The position numbers and the translations under genes are program-made. The notes beneath the pieces are model-generated. The model saw only the letters and a program-made list of their open reading frames with translations, was not told the DNA's origin and searched no databases. 64,000 bases of DNA from Gymnorhina tibicen (lineage: Eukaryota > Chordata > Aves > Passeriformes > Artamidae), in assembly GCA_013399875.1 (NCBI GenBank), contig VXAZ01007995.1, positions 1,505,477 to 1,569,476 of the forward strand, in the 5' to 3' direction. This document shows positions 38,880-53,044 of this stretch, piece after piece. Position 1 is the stretch's first letter. The number at the start of each line of letters is the position of its first letter.

Positions 38880-40035
38880 AAAGTGAACTTACTCTTACCT
38901 TGTTTTGAAAGCAGTGGTGCTGGGAGTGGCACAGGGATGATGGTGGACAGCGGAACCGATACAAACTTGTAGTGTAAATACCCAGTTTAATGTATAGATG
39001 AATGAAACCACCCAGTTTCCAACTAGAGGAGCATCACAGTAGGCACGGCACAGGAAGTTATTTGAGACTGCATCCACTGTTGTGGGGACATAGAAATAAA
39101 TAAAAATAGGGTACAGATGTTTCTCAAGTTCGACCTCCTCCAGGTACGGTGGAGGCAAGCTGATTAAAACACTGCTAGACAAAGCCATAGGGGCAAACTA
39201 GGCTTAAAAAGAAAGGAAAGGAAAACCAAATCCTCCAGAAAAGAAGCAGCTGCCACAAGATCTGTCAACTTGAGTGAAGTTTGTGGTTACCTGCATGTCA
39301 GATCATCCACCCCATTTTTGGTCAGATCATCCACCTTCTGACCAAAGATTAATTCCCAGTTCTGTAGAACTTGCTCCTGTAGACAGGAAGAAGGAGAGGA
39401 GCTCTGTGTTCAGTGCACTCTTCTGTTTTGCAAGACTGACAGAGCTTGCAAAAAAAAAAAAACTGTTGATAATTTTTCTGCTTCTCTTGAGCTCAGATTT
39501 AAGTAGACAACATTTTGATGTCCACCCTAGGAAAACAATCAACCTGACAAAGAACCCCACAAGACCTAGCACACATGTCCAGTGTTTCCATTGTTACGTG
39601 GATGAAACTGTTGGCTTTGGGGGTTTCTGGCTTGATGCGCTTCTCTTCAGACCATGAGTGACCCAAACCAGCTGGTCTCTCACCCCAAAAACACCCATGT
39701 ATGATTGCCCCAAACAAAATGCCGTTGAGATTCCTGTTGCTGCTATTATATAAAGTATTGTTTGACTGGTAAAAAGATTTAAAAAAATAAAGAAAAGGGA
39801 GTAAAGGTAAGAAAGTAGGACGACCAGCAATATCAAGAAAATGCCATCCAGAGCAGGGCCTGGTTATGTGGCCCTGTGAAAAGATTAGGAGAAGAGCTTT
39901 GGGGTAGGTGCTGCCTGGAAGGGGAGTTGAACTATGACCAAAGACTTTTTGTTGTTGCTTTATTATGTTTTTTGTTCTTACCATGTTTAGGGAACTAGAA
40001 CTTTGTGAATTATCAGGAGTGTGTTCATGAATCAC
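38880..40035. other. Unclassified block, possible old interspersed repeat
   Basis: This block differs in composition from the flanking AT-rich intron. It has purine-rich tracts (39210-39245), an A12 run at 39450-39461, a 14-bp direct repeat (TCAGATCATCCACC at 39299 and 39322) and a 178-codon open frame on the minus strand (39499-40035). The translation contains no domain I recognise. I cannot assign it to a transposon family, and no terminal repeats or target-site duplication were found by eye. Confidence 0.25.
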
Positions 40036-41436
40036 TTCTTACTGTATCAGTTTAAAAAGGAAAAGTCTTAAAAACAAGTGAAAGATTACAAAGAACAAGG
40101 ATTTTTTGCTATTTTTCTACAATTTCTATGTAAGGAAGAGAGATCTCCTTCCTACAAATATGTACTAAAAAACAGCAGTAAGTCTGTCTGTCTGGTATCA
40201 CATGGCAGAGCTGCGCATACCTTACTCCAACCCCAACGACCCAAGGACTGACTTAATTTCAGTTATTTTGTTCACAGCATCAGGGCAAAATATGACACCC
40301 CAAATATCTCTGCAGTTTCTTTCAGGAGAAACAGAAAGGTTTTATATTTGTCTTATTTCACACATTTCTGATGACAAGCTCCCTTTACTGATCTCAGCAA
40401 CTGTAACACAGTAACTCTTACTTAAGAAGCATTTGTGAGCTGTGTTTGTGTCCCGTTATTAATTTTTCTGTTAGCTGAATTTCAGTTCAACATCTTCCCT
40501 CTGTGTCTTGCATAAACTTCTGTTTGCACTTACTCACAAAGTTCCTCTTTTAAGGCAAGAAGGACTTATTCCTGAATAATTCAAAAGTGGGGAGTGTAAG
40601 AAGCGCTTGGATTAATCTGGGGAGGGTTTTGTGTGTTGACAATTTCACCTATAACTAACAGTCTCTTTCACCCACTCTGCTTAAAAGGTCTTGGCTCTTT
40701 TTTATTCTTTGCATTGACCTTGGGCTGGCAGAGAAAAGACCAGACTGCAGCTGAGAGCTCTGACCACAGGGCAGCCTAGGCCAGGACTAAGGCAAACAAA
40801 ATGGAGAAGCTCTGACATTCACAAAAAGCAGCAACAGAAGAATGGAAGAGGACACTTTTTTTTGTAGTACAAAGCAATACAGTGAAACTTCTCACCCTGA
40901 TACGGAAGGTAAACTGCCAAGTCGGGCAGGTCCACATTAATTTTTCAAGGATGGCTCTTAGGAGGCCAGTGGAAAATATGTAAATTCTCTAGATCATTCT
41001 GTGAGGTTTGGGGTGAGCTGAAAGTCTCTTTTTTTGGTGAACTAAGAGTAATAGACTCAGATGGAACTTGAATTGCTATGGAGATGCCTTTACTCTCCTC
41101 AAATCTTCCCACAGACCAAGTTGTGGTTCACAGCTGTGGCTGCATTAGCACAGAGGACAGTGCAATAAGAGGTCTGCAGAGAAAGCCTGTTGATGGGAAA
41201 GATCTTTGCTATTTATCATCTCTGGCATTTTAACAGTGACCATTTCTAGCTGGTCCTGTGGATTGAGTGTTTCTTATTAATTGAAATTTCAAAATTGTGC
41301 ATCTTCTCTTTTACTTCGGTCTTAATGGTAATTGGTTTGCCTGCTCAGAGTCCAAGCTGAAGTGTGCAGTAAGTTGGACAGGTGGGAGGCTTCAGATCAG
41401 GAGTGTGTGTTTGAGGTGAAACACCAATGCAATTCC

Positions 41437-41462
41437 ATTTGCATCAGTCCCATGGTGCAAAT
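41437..41462. promoter_or_regulatory. Inverted pair of octamer-like (POU) sites
   Basis: A perfect ATTTGCAT octamer at 41437-41444 is followed by the inverse partial copy TGCAAAT at 41456-41462, forming 7-bp arms around 12 bp. This could be a POU-factor site pair or a chance palindrome. Confidence 0.25.
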
Positions 41463-43541
41463 CAGTATTTTCAAATCTTGTCGCATTGGGAAACCTCCAT
41501 TGTAGCAGAACAGGGTCATTTTAAAAATAATTTTGTAATCAGAAGTGGTAGAATTCTTCTTGCATAGGAACAAATAAATGAAAGATTTAGTGAGAAGTGC
41601 ATGTGCTGGGTGTTTTCAGCTCACTGCACAGTAGCCATGCAAAGAATCACCATGAGCAGTAAGACAAGCCTTTTAAATACCCAAAAAGAAACAGTTTTTC
41701 CCTTAGAGAACTACATTAGCATTGTGTTTTGTTAATTTTTTTTTCTGAAGATCAGTTTGAAGTGAGGAACAATAAAACGTGGAAATTAAATGTTTATTCT
41801 GCAGCCTAAGTGCAAACTGTTTGAAGTAGGGGATAATTTTAGCATAGTCCGAAATAAGCATCTGTTGTCTCAAGACACTGGTATCAGATGAGAACTGAAA
41901 ATCCAATTTCAGTTCTCATTTTGTGTCTTTTGCCTTGTGTCAGTTTATAGGTCAGATCTATGATCACTCAGATATGACTTACAAAATCTGACAGTCACCC
42001 AACTGTATTTTTAACTCTATAGGTCCTTTTGCTTGTTTAGTAAACAGTGTCTTGTTCTGGTTTTTTCACCTTCTTTTTAAGGTTTATTTTTCCTTCTGTT
42101 TCTTTTATTTTTTGGTAGTCCACATACATGTTCTACTGCTTTCTCATTTCTGCTTTTCATCTTCTGTTTTGTTGACTTTTGCAGGTTTTAATGAAAACAA
42201 TTTTAAGAATTTCTTCATTGCTGTTTGTTTAAATGAAATATCAATATCTGGCCTAACTTTTCTAAATCCTGTTTTCTCCTATACAGTACAGAAAAAAAAG
42301 ACTGTAAGTCAGAAACTTTTAAAGTGTTGTTCTTCTTACACTTTTTTTTTTTGCAGGGTGCTTGTGTGTTGAATTATACTTGAAAACTGTTCTTGTGTGT
42401 CAGGATAATGCACGTTAGTATTTCAGAGACTGAATTTTCACTGATTATTATAGGAATATCAAGTGGAAATTCTTTCTATCAACTAAATTTTTATTGCTGG
42501 TGTTAATTGCCATAGTTAAAAAATATTACACGTTCCTAGGATTTAGAAAGGAATTATTTTTACATTTTTGATGCCATTTTGTTGGTGTATATTTTATACA
42601 CTGAATTTGCATAACTATGAGTATCCTTGTGGTTCAGAGGAGAAGCTGTTAGTATGGATCTGTCAGATAGTTGTTTTATTAATTTATTCTCCAGGAAAAA
42701 CCAGACAGAATGGCTGAATATGTAAATGAGCAGCTTGTGGTGCTATAACTTGTCAAATAACCATTGATGCAGTATAGCTGAGCAAACTGTTTCAGTGTGT
42801 GCATATACAGTAGGTATTTCTCTCCAAATTAATATTTGCATTTGAAATATGAGGGTAGTGCAAATACATGAGAAGTATATAACAATTAATAATATTTTGT
42901 GCTTGATGTTTACATATTATGTGCTCTGTATTTTAATTCTGAATGTTATCTGCTTCTTTAATAATTTTGAATTAGTCTTCCAAATATATTGATTTAAAGA
43001 GATTTATTACTTAATTATTAAGGTTTGATAGGCATTTACATCCTTGAACCAGGTTGGGTTTGGTCAGTAGTTGGCTGGCATTTCTTGAGGTTGCCATTTT
43101 GATTCGATGACCTTCCACAGTCTTCATTGATTTCAGGTAGCAAATTGTTACCTTTATTATATTAATGAGTAAGTGACAAAAGCTGGCATGTTCTTCAAGG
43201 TTTTATTGTCCCCTCAGGGATTTCTTTCCATGATGACTTTCTTCTTCAACCAAAAGGACTTGGGATCCATCCTTTGACTTAGGATGGTTCCATAGTCAAA
43301 AAAACCAAAGCTACTCAGACTTTTTAAAATCTCTCTCTCAGTTCCTTGCATTCTTTTGTTCTCCCATTTGTGAATCATTGCCAGCTTACTGTAATGCCGT
43401 TGGAATAAGATGAAAAAAAGTCTGTTTTGCACTCTCTTCTTTGCTTGGCAATTTAAGTGTAGTGTTAGGAATTGCTGGAAAGTAATACATTGATACATTA
43501 GAAATTACTAGGAGGTTTAGTGTTCATATCATAACTAGAAA

Positions 43542-43572
43542 CATGCTTACACTTTTAGTTTCTGTAAGCATG
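43542..43572. repeat. Perfect 10-bp hairpin, 11-nt loop
   Basis: The arms CATGCTTACA (43542-43551) and TGTAAGCATG (43563-43572) pair perfectly. The stem is too short for a microRNA precursor. Confidence 0.85.
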
Positions 43573-44879
43573 CTAGCCACTGTTAAAATTATGACTTGTT
43601 GGGGTTTTCTTTTTAGTTCTTTCCCCAGTGTAGTGATAAATGTCACTGTTATAGAAAAGATGTAAAAACACTCTACCGTATCGTGAGGTTCATGGTATTT
43701 GGGAGGAGTTCAGTGTTGCAGCAGTGGTTCTGTGCTCTCAGGGAGTGGAGTGAGGGATTTGGAGCAGCGTTTATGCAAAATAAACAGCTGTGTTCTCAAA
43801 ATGCACCTTTTTTTGTAATTTTATAAAAAATGAAGACCTTGTAGCATCATAATTTGAGGGCCAATTCTGCCTCAGAAATAGGATGTAGCTCCCACAAAAC
43901 TGTTGTTCTCTAGAACTCGTGTCTTGCCGCCCTCCTCGTAGAGGTGTTCCCAGAGCTTGAGGGTAGGAGAGGGAGGAGGAGAGGATGAGCTGTTCTCAGC
44001 AACCCTTTGCTCTTAGACTTCTGTTTTGTATCCTAGCTGGGAGTCAATGTCATTTTACAGCTGTATTTAACTCCCTGTCATCCTGCTCCTCTCTTGCTCC
44101 CCTCGTGCTGCTTTGAAGGCAGCCCCTGGGGTCAGTGCCAGCCTGGCTTGTGCAGGAGCTGAGCCACTGCTCAGAGAGGGAGCCTGGGAAGCAGTGCAGA
44201 AGCAGGAGCCAGGCAGACCTGTCAATGGCTTTTTTTTTCCCCTCCCCGAGTGTTAATTGTGGTCACAAGAGTTAAGTGTTGCTGTAAAATTAACATCTTG
44301 GTATTATGTATTTATTTTCCACCATGTAGCTTCAATGTCAAGTTTACCCAGCAGACAAGTCAAAACAAGATCATTTTTTTTTCTAACTGCTGCTACAGCA
44401 AGTCTCAGCCTGGGATCTCAGAAAATCACAGTGTTCCTTCTAGTTAGCAGCTAATAGGAAACAATAAAGATTTAGGGTTCAGAATTTAATTGGCACTGAT
44501 GCTGATGCAGGAAGAACAAGCCACACATGGTTTACTGTTCTGAAGCTTTATTGATTCTTTTTTAAAAGGAAAGCTTTGATGAAGGTAAAAAGAGGCATTT
44601 AATTTGCAAGTATTTCTACGAAATTTTTATTCTGAAATGTGCTTTTCTATCCTTCTCTATCCCTGCATGGTAAAAATGCCTTAAGATCTTCTAAATCAGA
44701 GACAGATACTGAAAAACAGAAGTGTAAGGTGGTAATTTCTACTGTTCCATCTTATCCATTTGAATGGTATTGCTGCTTTCTTACAGGTTAATTTTACATC
44801 TTTCCCAAGGCTGATGTCCCATGTGCATTTGTAAGCATTTTTAAGATAATGTGACATTAGCATATCCTCAATATCTCCA

Positions 44880-46900
44880 TCCCAGATTCTAGTCTTTTAG
44901 TGACCTATTTCCAAGGATTGCATCTGGAATATCAGTCTCAAGGAGGCGGTGATATGAACAGGAGCTTCCTGTTTTTTCTGACATTGCCTGTATACCAAAA
45001 TCTAGGAACAGGAACTTTTTTCATCACTTACACAACTGAACTTTTGAATTTCAGTGAGAAACTGAGGATTTTTCTTCAGGCATAGATTGATTCCATGCTT
45101 TCAGAGTCTCCAACAAGGTTAAAGATGTGTGGCAGAACTAACTGCAGATGTCTTTGAATGCCTTCCTGCTCCCATAGCTTCCTTGCAAATCATGACAGAG
45201 TCCTTGGGTTATCATCACTGGCAAAGCCACCATAGGTGAACTTATATTTGTAGCTGGTATCTCAGTCTCTCTTAATCTCTACTTTCCAAAGTGTTTTGAA
45301 AATTTTGGAAAGGAGTGACTTACTTTTCAATCTCATCTCTCCATTTTCTCCATAGCTTTGGTGACAGATTACAGACGATTCTCCTGATCTGGAATTACAA
45401 TTTAAAATGCCTGTCACTGTGACACCATGACCAGCAGCTCTTAGCTTTTTGTTGGCTTTCTGCCATCCCTGCCATGTGTTTTCCTGCTGCTTTTCAGGAA
45501 TTCGTTTTCATAAGACATCTGCAGGCAAACCTTTTCTGGCTCTTCTAATCCATTGGGCTTTAGTAATGACCTCTTATTTCAGGGGAAGAGGATTTTACAG
45601 AAACTATTTGAAACATCCCAAATGAACACAATATGATGATAATTATCTTTAAAACAGAGTGTCCAAAAGCCTTTATTTTTGCATTCATGTGGAGAGTTTT
45701 TATGTTACTGAGCTGGTTTTGCTGCTTGAGGAGGTCATTCTGTGCCAGATTCCTGTCTGTGTACATTGTAACTCAACTTTTTTGGTTCTTATTGAGTCAG
45801 GACTGCTATTCATGCATGTGGTACTTAAAAACACAAGGCTGCAACATAAATTTGCCAGATTTATTGTCATCAGTCATGCCTTCCTTGTGACTGGGGAGAT
45901 ACACAGCTTTCTGACCCTCTTCTGATGGTTGGTGGGTAAGTGGCAGCTCACTGGCCCAGGCAGGATCATAAGCTCTTTATGAAATGTTTTTCAGCTGCTG
46001 TTGGTAGCGTGTGTGCTTAAACCTCACATACCCTGCTGTCATGGTTGTGATCATACTTTAATAAGTGATCAGACACTTTAATAAGTGATCAGTGATCTTT
46101 TCTCTCTTAGAAAGCATTTGGCCTGTCAGAAAAGGCCCATTCCCTGCTTACACGTCTGTGTGACTGCTCAAGGGTCCTATGCCCCATTGGTTTGGAACAT
46201 TTCTGAGGAGAGACCTGGGAGGGTATCTTCAAAACTGTCCAGGTCGTGGTTACTCAGGGCTGATCTTTTAGTTCCAGATACAACAAAAAAAAGTGCTAAT
46301 AAATCTATTTTAGTCCTTAAGTCTCTTTAGCCTGCCTGTTATGTACATTGATCTGTTGGATGTGCCTCTAACTAATTTTCTTCTAAATATTACTGTGTAG
46401 ATCATGAAAGAAGTGATTATGATTTCACTATCCTGTTTAAAACAATTTTAGGTCTAGGGCATATTGTCTGTGCAGCTGAGTGACCAGTGAAATCTCTCAG
46501 TCCTTTCTTCAAGTTTCCAGCTTATTATTGCTGGACTATAACAGATTTGTCTTCCCCATCTCAAATCCATGGCCCCTGCAATGAATGTGGATACTTTCAG
46601 GGTTGGAGGATGCCTGCTCACCTCCATTAGGGGATCCTAATAGGGAGAAGTAGTCCTGGAAACTCAACAAGATATACCTGAATGACCTGATTTTTGGTAC
46701 AAGTCAAGATCCTTGTCTCTTGTGGAAACTTATTTCCAAGGTATCTGGGATTGTTGTCTGGATATTAGTGCAGGGCTCTCAGATATCACTTAGTTACCCA
46801 GTAAATCTGTCATCTCACCTTGTTACCCATTAGTAGAAACAAGGATGTTTGCTGCTTCAAGCAGCACTTCCCTGGTGCTGATAAATAACTGTCCTTCCTG
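44880..46900. other. Unclassified, locally GC-richer intronic block
   Basis: Base composition and texture differ from the flanking AT-rich intron, and short open frames occur on both strands. None matches a family I recognise, and no LINE 3' tail or terminal repeats are visible. It may be a very old transposon or plain intron. An 18-bp tandem duplication lies inside it at 46055. Confidence 0.2.
46055..46092 (+). repeat. Perfect 18-bp tandem duplication, period 20
   Basis: ACTTTAATAAGTGATCAG occurs at 46055-46072 and again at 46075-46092, followed by a further partial TGATC. The lack of divergence suggests a recent slippage event. Confidence 0.9.
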
Positions 46901-49900
46901 GTCTGCTTCCTTTGTCATTGTTGCAGTGACACAAAAAAATATCTTGGAGTATGTGAAAAATAAAGACTTGGTGTAACTCTCTTGTTGCTATAACAGAATA
47001 ATAAAAAGACTGTGTCGGAGCAATTCATTACTCTTTTCCTTTCAAGCACTTAAAAGAAAAACAGAGCTGAAAATATTTCTTTGGGAGATACTGAAATACC
47101 TCATTAGTTCTTTCTTTTTATTGGCTGTTGAGGTGACAATTCTGTAACAGGAATGAACGTGAGGATGAATTTTGCTTTGATTTATAGAAATGTGTTAATT
47201 TGAGCTGAATAGATCTTTTCAGATCTTAATATTTGTTATCTGTGAATTTTGTTTTGTAATACATAGTTTCTAGTTTTATTTTAGATAAAGGAATTCTAAT
47301 GGAGACTATGTTAATTCTGTGCAGTATTGGAGGTGTTTTGGGGAAAATGAGTAGCTGAGATTCACTAATCTGTAATTTAAGTAATTTTTTTTCATTAAAT
47401 GGAATAGTGTTCGCTGCTTATTTAATAATTATAGAATTGCATGTCAAGCTAAGACTGAAAAGTGCAGAGAAAATAATACGTATGTTTAATTAATTAAGTT
47501 AACCTTTATTCAAGTCTTTCCATTTCAGTGAGATGACAAGTTTGCACAATAGAATAGTGAAAATGGTCCGAAAAGCTTTATATTAGCTCGTTTTCTGAAG
47601 TGATCATTACGTTTTCTGTTGTTCTGCAGCAAATGAATGGTGAGCTTTGTAAAGACTCGAATCTACAGAAGAGGTAACTCCTGTAGTGTTTTGGTCAAAC
47701 ACTAATGAAATTGCAGTTAGTTGTATTTTCAAGGAATACTGACTCCATCATGAAACAGCTTTGTGTGTTTCTGGGTCACTCAAACCAGGCTGTTCATGAA
47801 GGTGGCCACTGTTGAAGATACAGCAAATAAACTCGTTGCATTGAGAGAGACAGCTGTGCACTCCTTTAATGCAACAAGATCATGTCGTTTTCTTCTAATA
47901 TTTTGGAATTCTAAAGGAAAATGTGATTTCAATATTGTAGACTACTTATATTTTTAATTTAAGCAGTCCAGGTCTGGAAGCCAGTCCAGTTCAGGAAACA
48001 TTCCTGAAGTAGAGGTTGCAGGACTGGGGCCTTAGCAGCACCTCTTTTCTTCATAAAAGTCTTGCTGTTTGTAAAGAAAATTTTATCTTGGAGAGGCTTC
48101 CGGATAATTTTTGTCTCCAAATTAATCTATAGAGTTCACAGTTACTGTTTATTTTCATTCTCCAGTAACACTTTCCCTTCATCTTCCCATGTCTGCACCT
48201 GTGTAGAACTTAGACTTCAGGTTTTCTAGTGTTGCTCTTGGCTTAGTGTGTTTATTTTAATTGTTCCTAATATTTTTGTGTTATCTGATAACCTGACAAC
48301 TTGAACCTTACTAATTTGCTTTTCCCATCAACTTTTTGTATTCTACAAGTGCTTATGACTCATGTATAGTTGTTCAAGTACTGACTTGTTTGGGGAAAGA
48401 CTTAAATTAAAGAAAGAAGAGCCAGAGAGAATGCAGACTGGGCTTTTTGGCCAGGTTGCAGCTGCTTTTTTCAACTTTATTCTGTGTTTTGAGGAAATGT
48501 GGTTAAACATTTTTAAATATGCTAGAAGTAGTATTACTCATGAAACCGAAACAAATTTTTATGGCTTATTTTGGTAGACACAAAAATCTATATTTGGATT
48601 GTAACTTTGCCTGACTCATTTTGTTAACTCAACAGAATTTCATCTCTGCTTCATTCACAGTCTTAGTGTTTTTAACTTTTTAAAATCCTGGTGCAGATCA
48701 GTGTTCACCTTATTGTGGAAGAGGAAGACAGGGGCATAGTTGACAAATACTACAGATGGCAACAATAATAATTCTTGTCTCTCATTCAGAAAACTCATTG
48801 TATGTTTTCACCTGTGTTGCCATTACTGCAAACTGTGTCAATAAAAAGAAATTAAGGAGGTAGAGGTCTTCATGTTTTTGTATGTTTTTCATTCCTATGT
48901 TAAAAAACAAGAGCAAGTCTAATATCTGATTTTTGGTCATCTTCTTGCTTTATTTTTTTTAAAATTTGTTTATTAAAAACCTGTTTCATATTGACTTTGA
49001 ATACAAATAAAGATCTAGCTTTCTATGATGTAACAAACTTGAAAGCTTTAAAATTGCTTCCAATGGAACTCTGTTTGGGAAACAAGTTCAGGGAAAGTGC
49101 TTCAAAATAATATACTTTATAACTTATATTCTATATCATATAGAGGAAAATACATAATTTTTAAACATGTTAAATATGTTCTACATGAAAGATTTTTCTC
49201 TATCTTATTAAGTAAAGGAGGGGATTTTTTTGGGTGGAAGATTCCATAGTTAAAGATGTAAACCAGCAATTTCTTGCTTCTATAGCACAACATAGTTCAG
49301 AGCTGAGATTAGAGAAACCCTGTAGAGTGGCTAATACTTGAGGGCATCCCCAACTAGAAAAGTATGTGAATTTAGGCATGGGAGGAAGGAAGGATCTGCT
49401 TTAAATTTAGTGTAGGGTCACTGAGTCTTAATGATAGATTAAACAAGGGAGGTGGAATAATGAATAGGGGTATGCAATGTGTAGCACTAATACCAGAAGT
49501 CCATGGGTTTCACTGGTTATTTAATGTCTTTTCCCATATGTTTCTGAATAGAGCAGGTTATGGCAGGGATGAGCTAAGGAATAGCTTTGTTAGTGAATTG
49601 TTAAATAGACTGAATTCTCTTTCTAAAAAGGTATATGTATGTAAGAGAGCTGCTTGTTAATAGTATAATCGGGCACCTTACATGCATATACCATAAATGT
49701 AGCAATATTAGTAACTGTATTTGTAATTGATGTGTGTATGTTGATATTCTTAAAACACACTGTGAACGTTTGTCTGCAATTCTTTTCCATTGTGAAACTA
49801 ACAGCCATTACTTCGTTAAAGCAGAAATCAATTTCAGATTACTTCTGAATATTGTTGATATAAAGAAAAACCCCAGAAGAAGTTTTGATTTGGTAGACAT

Positions 49901-52900
49901 GAAAATGAAATGGAGGAAGTACCTAGATATGTTTTTGTTGGTAGAAATCGGACTGACAGCTCAATGAACATTGTTTTATAGTTTAACTTGAATTCAGAAT
50001 AACATGAATAGAATATCTATTCAAATGCAACCACACCAAAGAATTTCTTAAATTCATAGTTAGTGTGACTGAGAAAAGATGTCACAGTTTACTTTAGAGT
50101 TGACTTCCTACAGAGCTTTCGCATGAGAGTCTGCCAACTACCTGATACCAACAACTGAAGTGAACCAAGCAAGTCAGCACTTGAGTTATTGATGGGTTTC
50201 TGGATGACCCATCTTCTCTTTTTGTGGTGATAATACCAGGGAGTCTTCAGAAAAAAATGCACTTTGCACATACTTTTTGCTTTGGGAAATTAATATAATG
50301 CACAAGACCTTCTATATCTGTGGCTCATCTTCCTTTTTAGATGCACCTTGTGTGCTGGCCCTAGGAATAAAAGGGCTGCAGAGTGAGTCTGCCCATCTCT
50401 CTTCACTAAGCAGCAGGTTTGCTGTGACTTTTAAGTGTAAAAGTGGTGAGAAGAGAGAAGTAAAACATTGAAGTTAGAGTTATTGGAGGATTTCTTTATG
50501 CGAAAGTACTTCACAGCTCTCTCCATGACTGTGGTACTTGGCTTCACAAAGTTAATAGATTGAACTATTTTTCATATAATGTGTAAATTTGCAAATACTT
50601 TATAATTATTGACCATTTACAAAAACTTGAATAGATTTAATGTTGTCTCTAGGAGAAAGAAAATATGGTCTTTCACAAAAGTTTATTTTATCAATTGTCT
50701 AGAGAACAAGTAAAAACAGATGAGAAAATACTGATTTTGTGATGTTCTCTTTCTTAGACCAAAATTGGCAGGCTTATCACTTAAATTAAGGATTGCTGAA
50801 GCAAATGTGGTTTCTGAATTTTTTAAGACTGAAACTGAATCAGTTTCTGTTTTGAAATGTAGTTGGGTAGGAGCGGAGGAAGATACTGTTAGTCAGTGAG
50901 ATGTGTTAAGGAGCGTATTTTTTGGAGTCATAATCTGAGATTTGGAGAAGGCAGTAGGATTTCTTCTCTCATTGAACCAAAGTAAAAAGAAACTTTTAAA
51001 TGGGAGTTTTTTGGTTGGGTTTTGGTTTTTTTCCCCTTTTCCCCCTATATGCATCTAAATGGTGCTCTTTACTGTGACTGAATGCAGTAAGAATTGGACT
51101 TTTAGCTTCCATTCTTCTTCCTATTAGTTCCTAAAATGACCATTTGTTTTACCATTCATTGCTTTGAATGATTACTTTTGAAACCCTTGAAAATTCCCAA
51201 GTAGGAAAGTGACCAAAGACCAATTTATGTATTTATCATGCTTGGGCTGTTGCACACCAGTTATTTCTTAAATGAAGATGAGGGTGGTTGACTAGAAATA
51301 TATTTGTCTAAACTTTTTTTTTGTTCAGAACGTGACAGCTGTGAAAATGTAACAGATCTCCTTCCCACTGCAAGAGTCACATCGACTCTCTCTTTCATTC
51401 CCAGTGATAATTCAGACCCTAGAAATAATCTTTAATGGCCTTATGAATGGGAGCCTGACTTTATCCACGAGAGTCACTGTGCTGTAAGTGAATATATGCA
51501 CAAGTGAGGTGGACAAGGTGGGACTAAGCCTGCGTAACAGGCATGGGGCTTTTTCTTACTTCCTAGCTTTAGTTCGTATTTTACCATTACCCACTTGTGC
51601 CAGTAGCTTCTGATAAGTCTGAGACGTTAGCATGGACGGAATGTGTATTTAATAGTTGAATTTCTGTTTTCATACTAGTTTTGAATAGCCTGGATCAAAG
51701 TTAATGCTCTTGGCACGTACTTAACTCCATGATCAGTAAGTATCAAGGTATTTGGCAATCTCTCGATGTTTCAGGACATAAAATCAACTGGAATTGGGAC
51801 CTTGGGGGTAAAAATACTAGAAACTGTATTTACCCTTCATATTGCAACTGAATTTTGCCAAAAGAGTAGATGCCTGTTGATAGTGATCTGGTAATAGATG
51901 CCTGAGGAGCAGTTGCCTGTTGTCTTTCATAATGTGCATGGAGGTCAGTTAAAAGTTTCCAGAGAGCAGTGCTGTGCCATTTAGGTAACTAGTAAGTGAT
52001 ACTTTCTCAAATGACCATCCCTACTGAATGGAAAAACAAGCTAAGACTTCAAAATGTATCTTTTTTTGTGTCACTGCATGTCAAATAATCAAACAAGCAA
52101 ACAAACAAACTTCAGCTATTATCAGCAGTTTTATTTTGTTAGTAGAAGTGTTTAAGGCATTTTCAAATAAATTCGTAAAATTGTTTTGGCAGTAAGTCTT
52201 TGTTGTTTGATCTCTTTTAACCCTAATCACATCTTCCTTTCAATCTCTAATGTCACAGCTAGCTCACAGTCTTAATTCTTTCATACCCCATTTCAACCTC
52301 ACGCTTGTGTGCTGCTAAAATGATTTTTTTTTTAAATACTCATGTCTCTTGCCCCAATTTCTTAAGAATGTGTTTTCCCTTCTCCTTCTATAGGAATTTG
52401 TTTCTTCTTTTAACCTTCTATTTAAAAAATCAAAGGCTCATGCAGTTTAAAGTTCAGAGGGGATTATCACAATTAGGTCTCCTAGGCACTACAAGCAATG
52501 AATAATAATAATTATGTGAGCTGAACCTTTGCACAGTGCAGGCCATATAGCAGCATCCAGGAACTTCAGCAAGTTCAGAAGATTGTACCTTGCGTTTAGC
52601 AATAATGCTGCTCTACAAGAAGAGCTAATTTTAGGGATTTAAAGATGGACATCAGTAAAGAGGTTTCTTTATTTTACAGAATTAAAACATGCATGTATGC
52701 TGTCGGAAAACTGAAGCATTGAGGACTAAGCCCACATTTTAAAGACAGCCAACCAGCTGTATGTAGTATTTTAATATAGTGTATAATATAAAATTGTGAA
52801 TGTACTTAACATTTGCCACATGCTACAGCCCATGAGAAGGCTGATCCAGGGCAGTGGCAAAAAGTAGTATCTGGTAGCTTGAAGAGAGCTCAGGTTAATT

Positions 52901-53008
52901 CCCAAAATTGCCTGGACAGGAAGTTGAGGTTGGAAAAATATCTTGCTAAGTATTTGAGGGAACATCTCATGTGCTTGGGGCATCCATCTTTTCAGATTTT
53001 GTTGTAGG

Positions 53009-53044
53009 TGTGTATATATATATATGTATACACACACACACACA
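53009..53044. repeat. (TG)(TA)(CA) compound microsatellite
   Basis: Alternating purine-pyrimidine TGTG, TATA and CACA tracts are partly self-complementary. They are a likely polymorphic locus and a possible Z-DNA or cruciform former. Confidence 0.9.

Noticed and set aside
43542..43572. MicroRNA precursor
   Set aside because: The stem is only 10 bp; precursors need about 30 bp of pairing.
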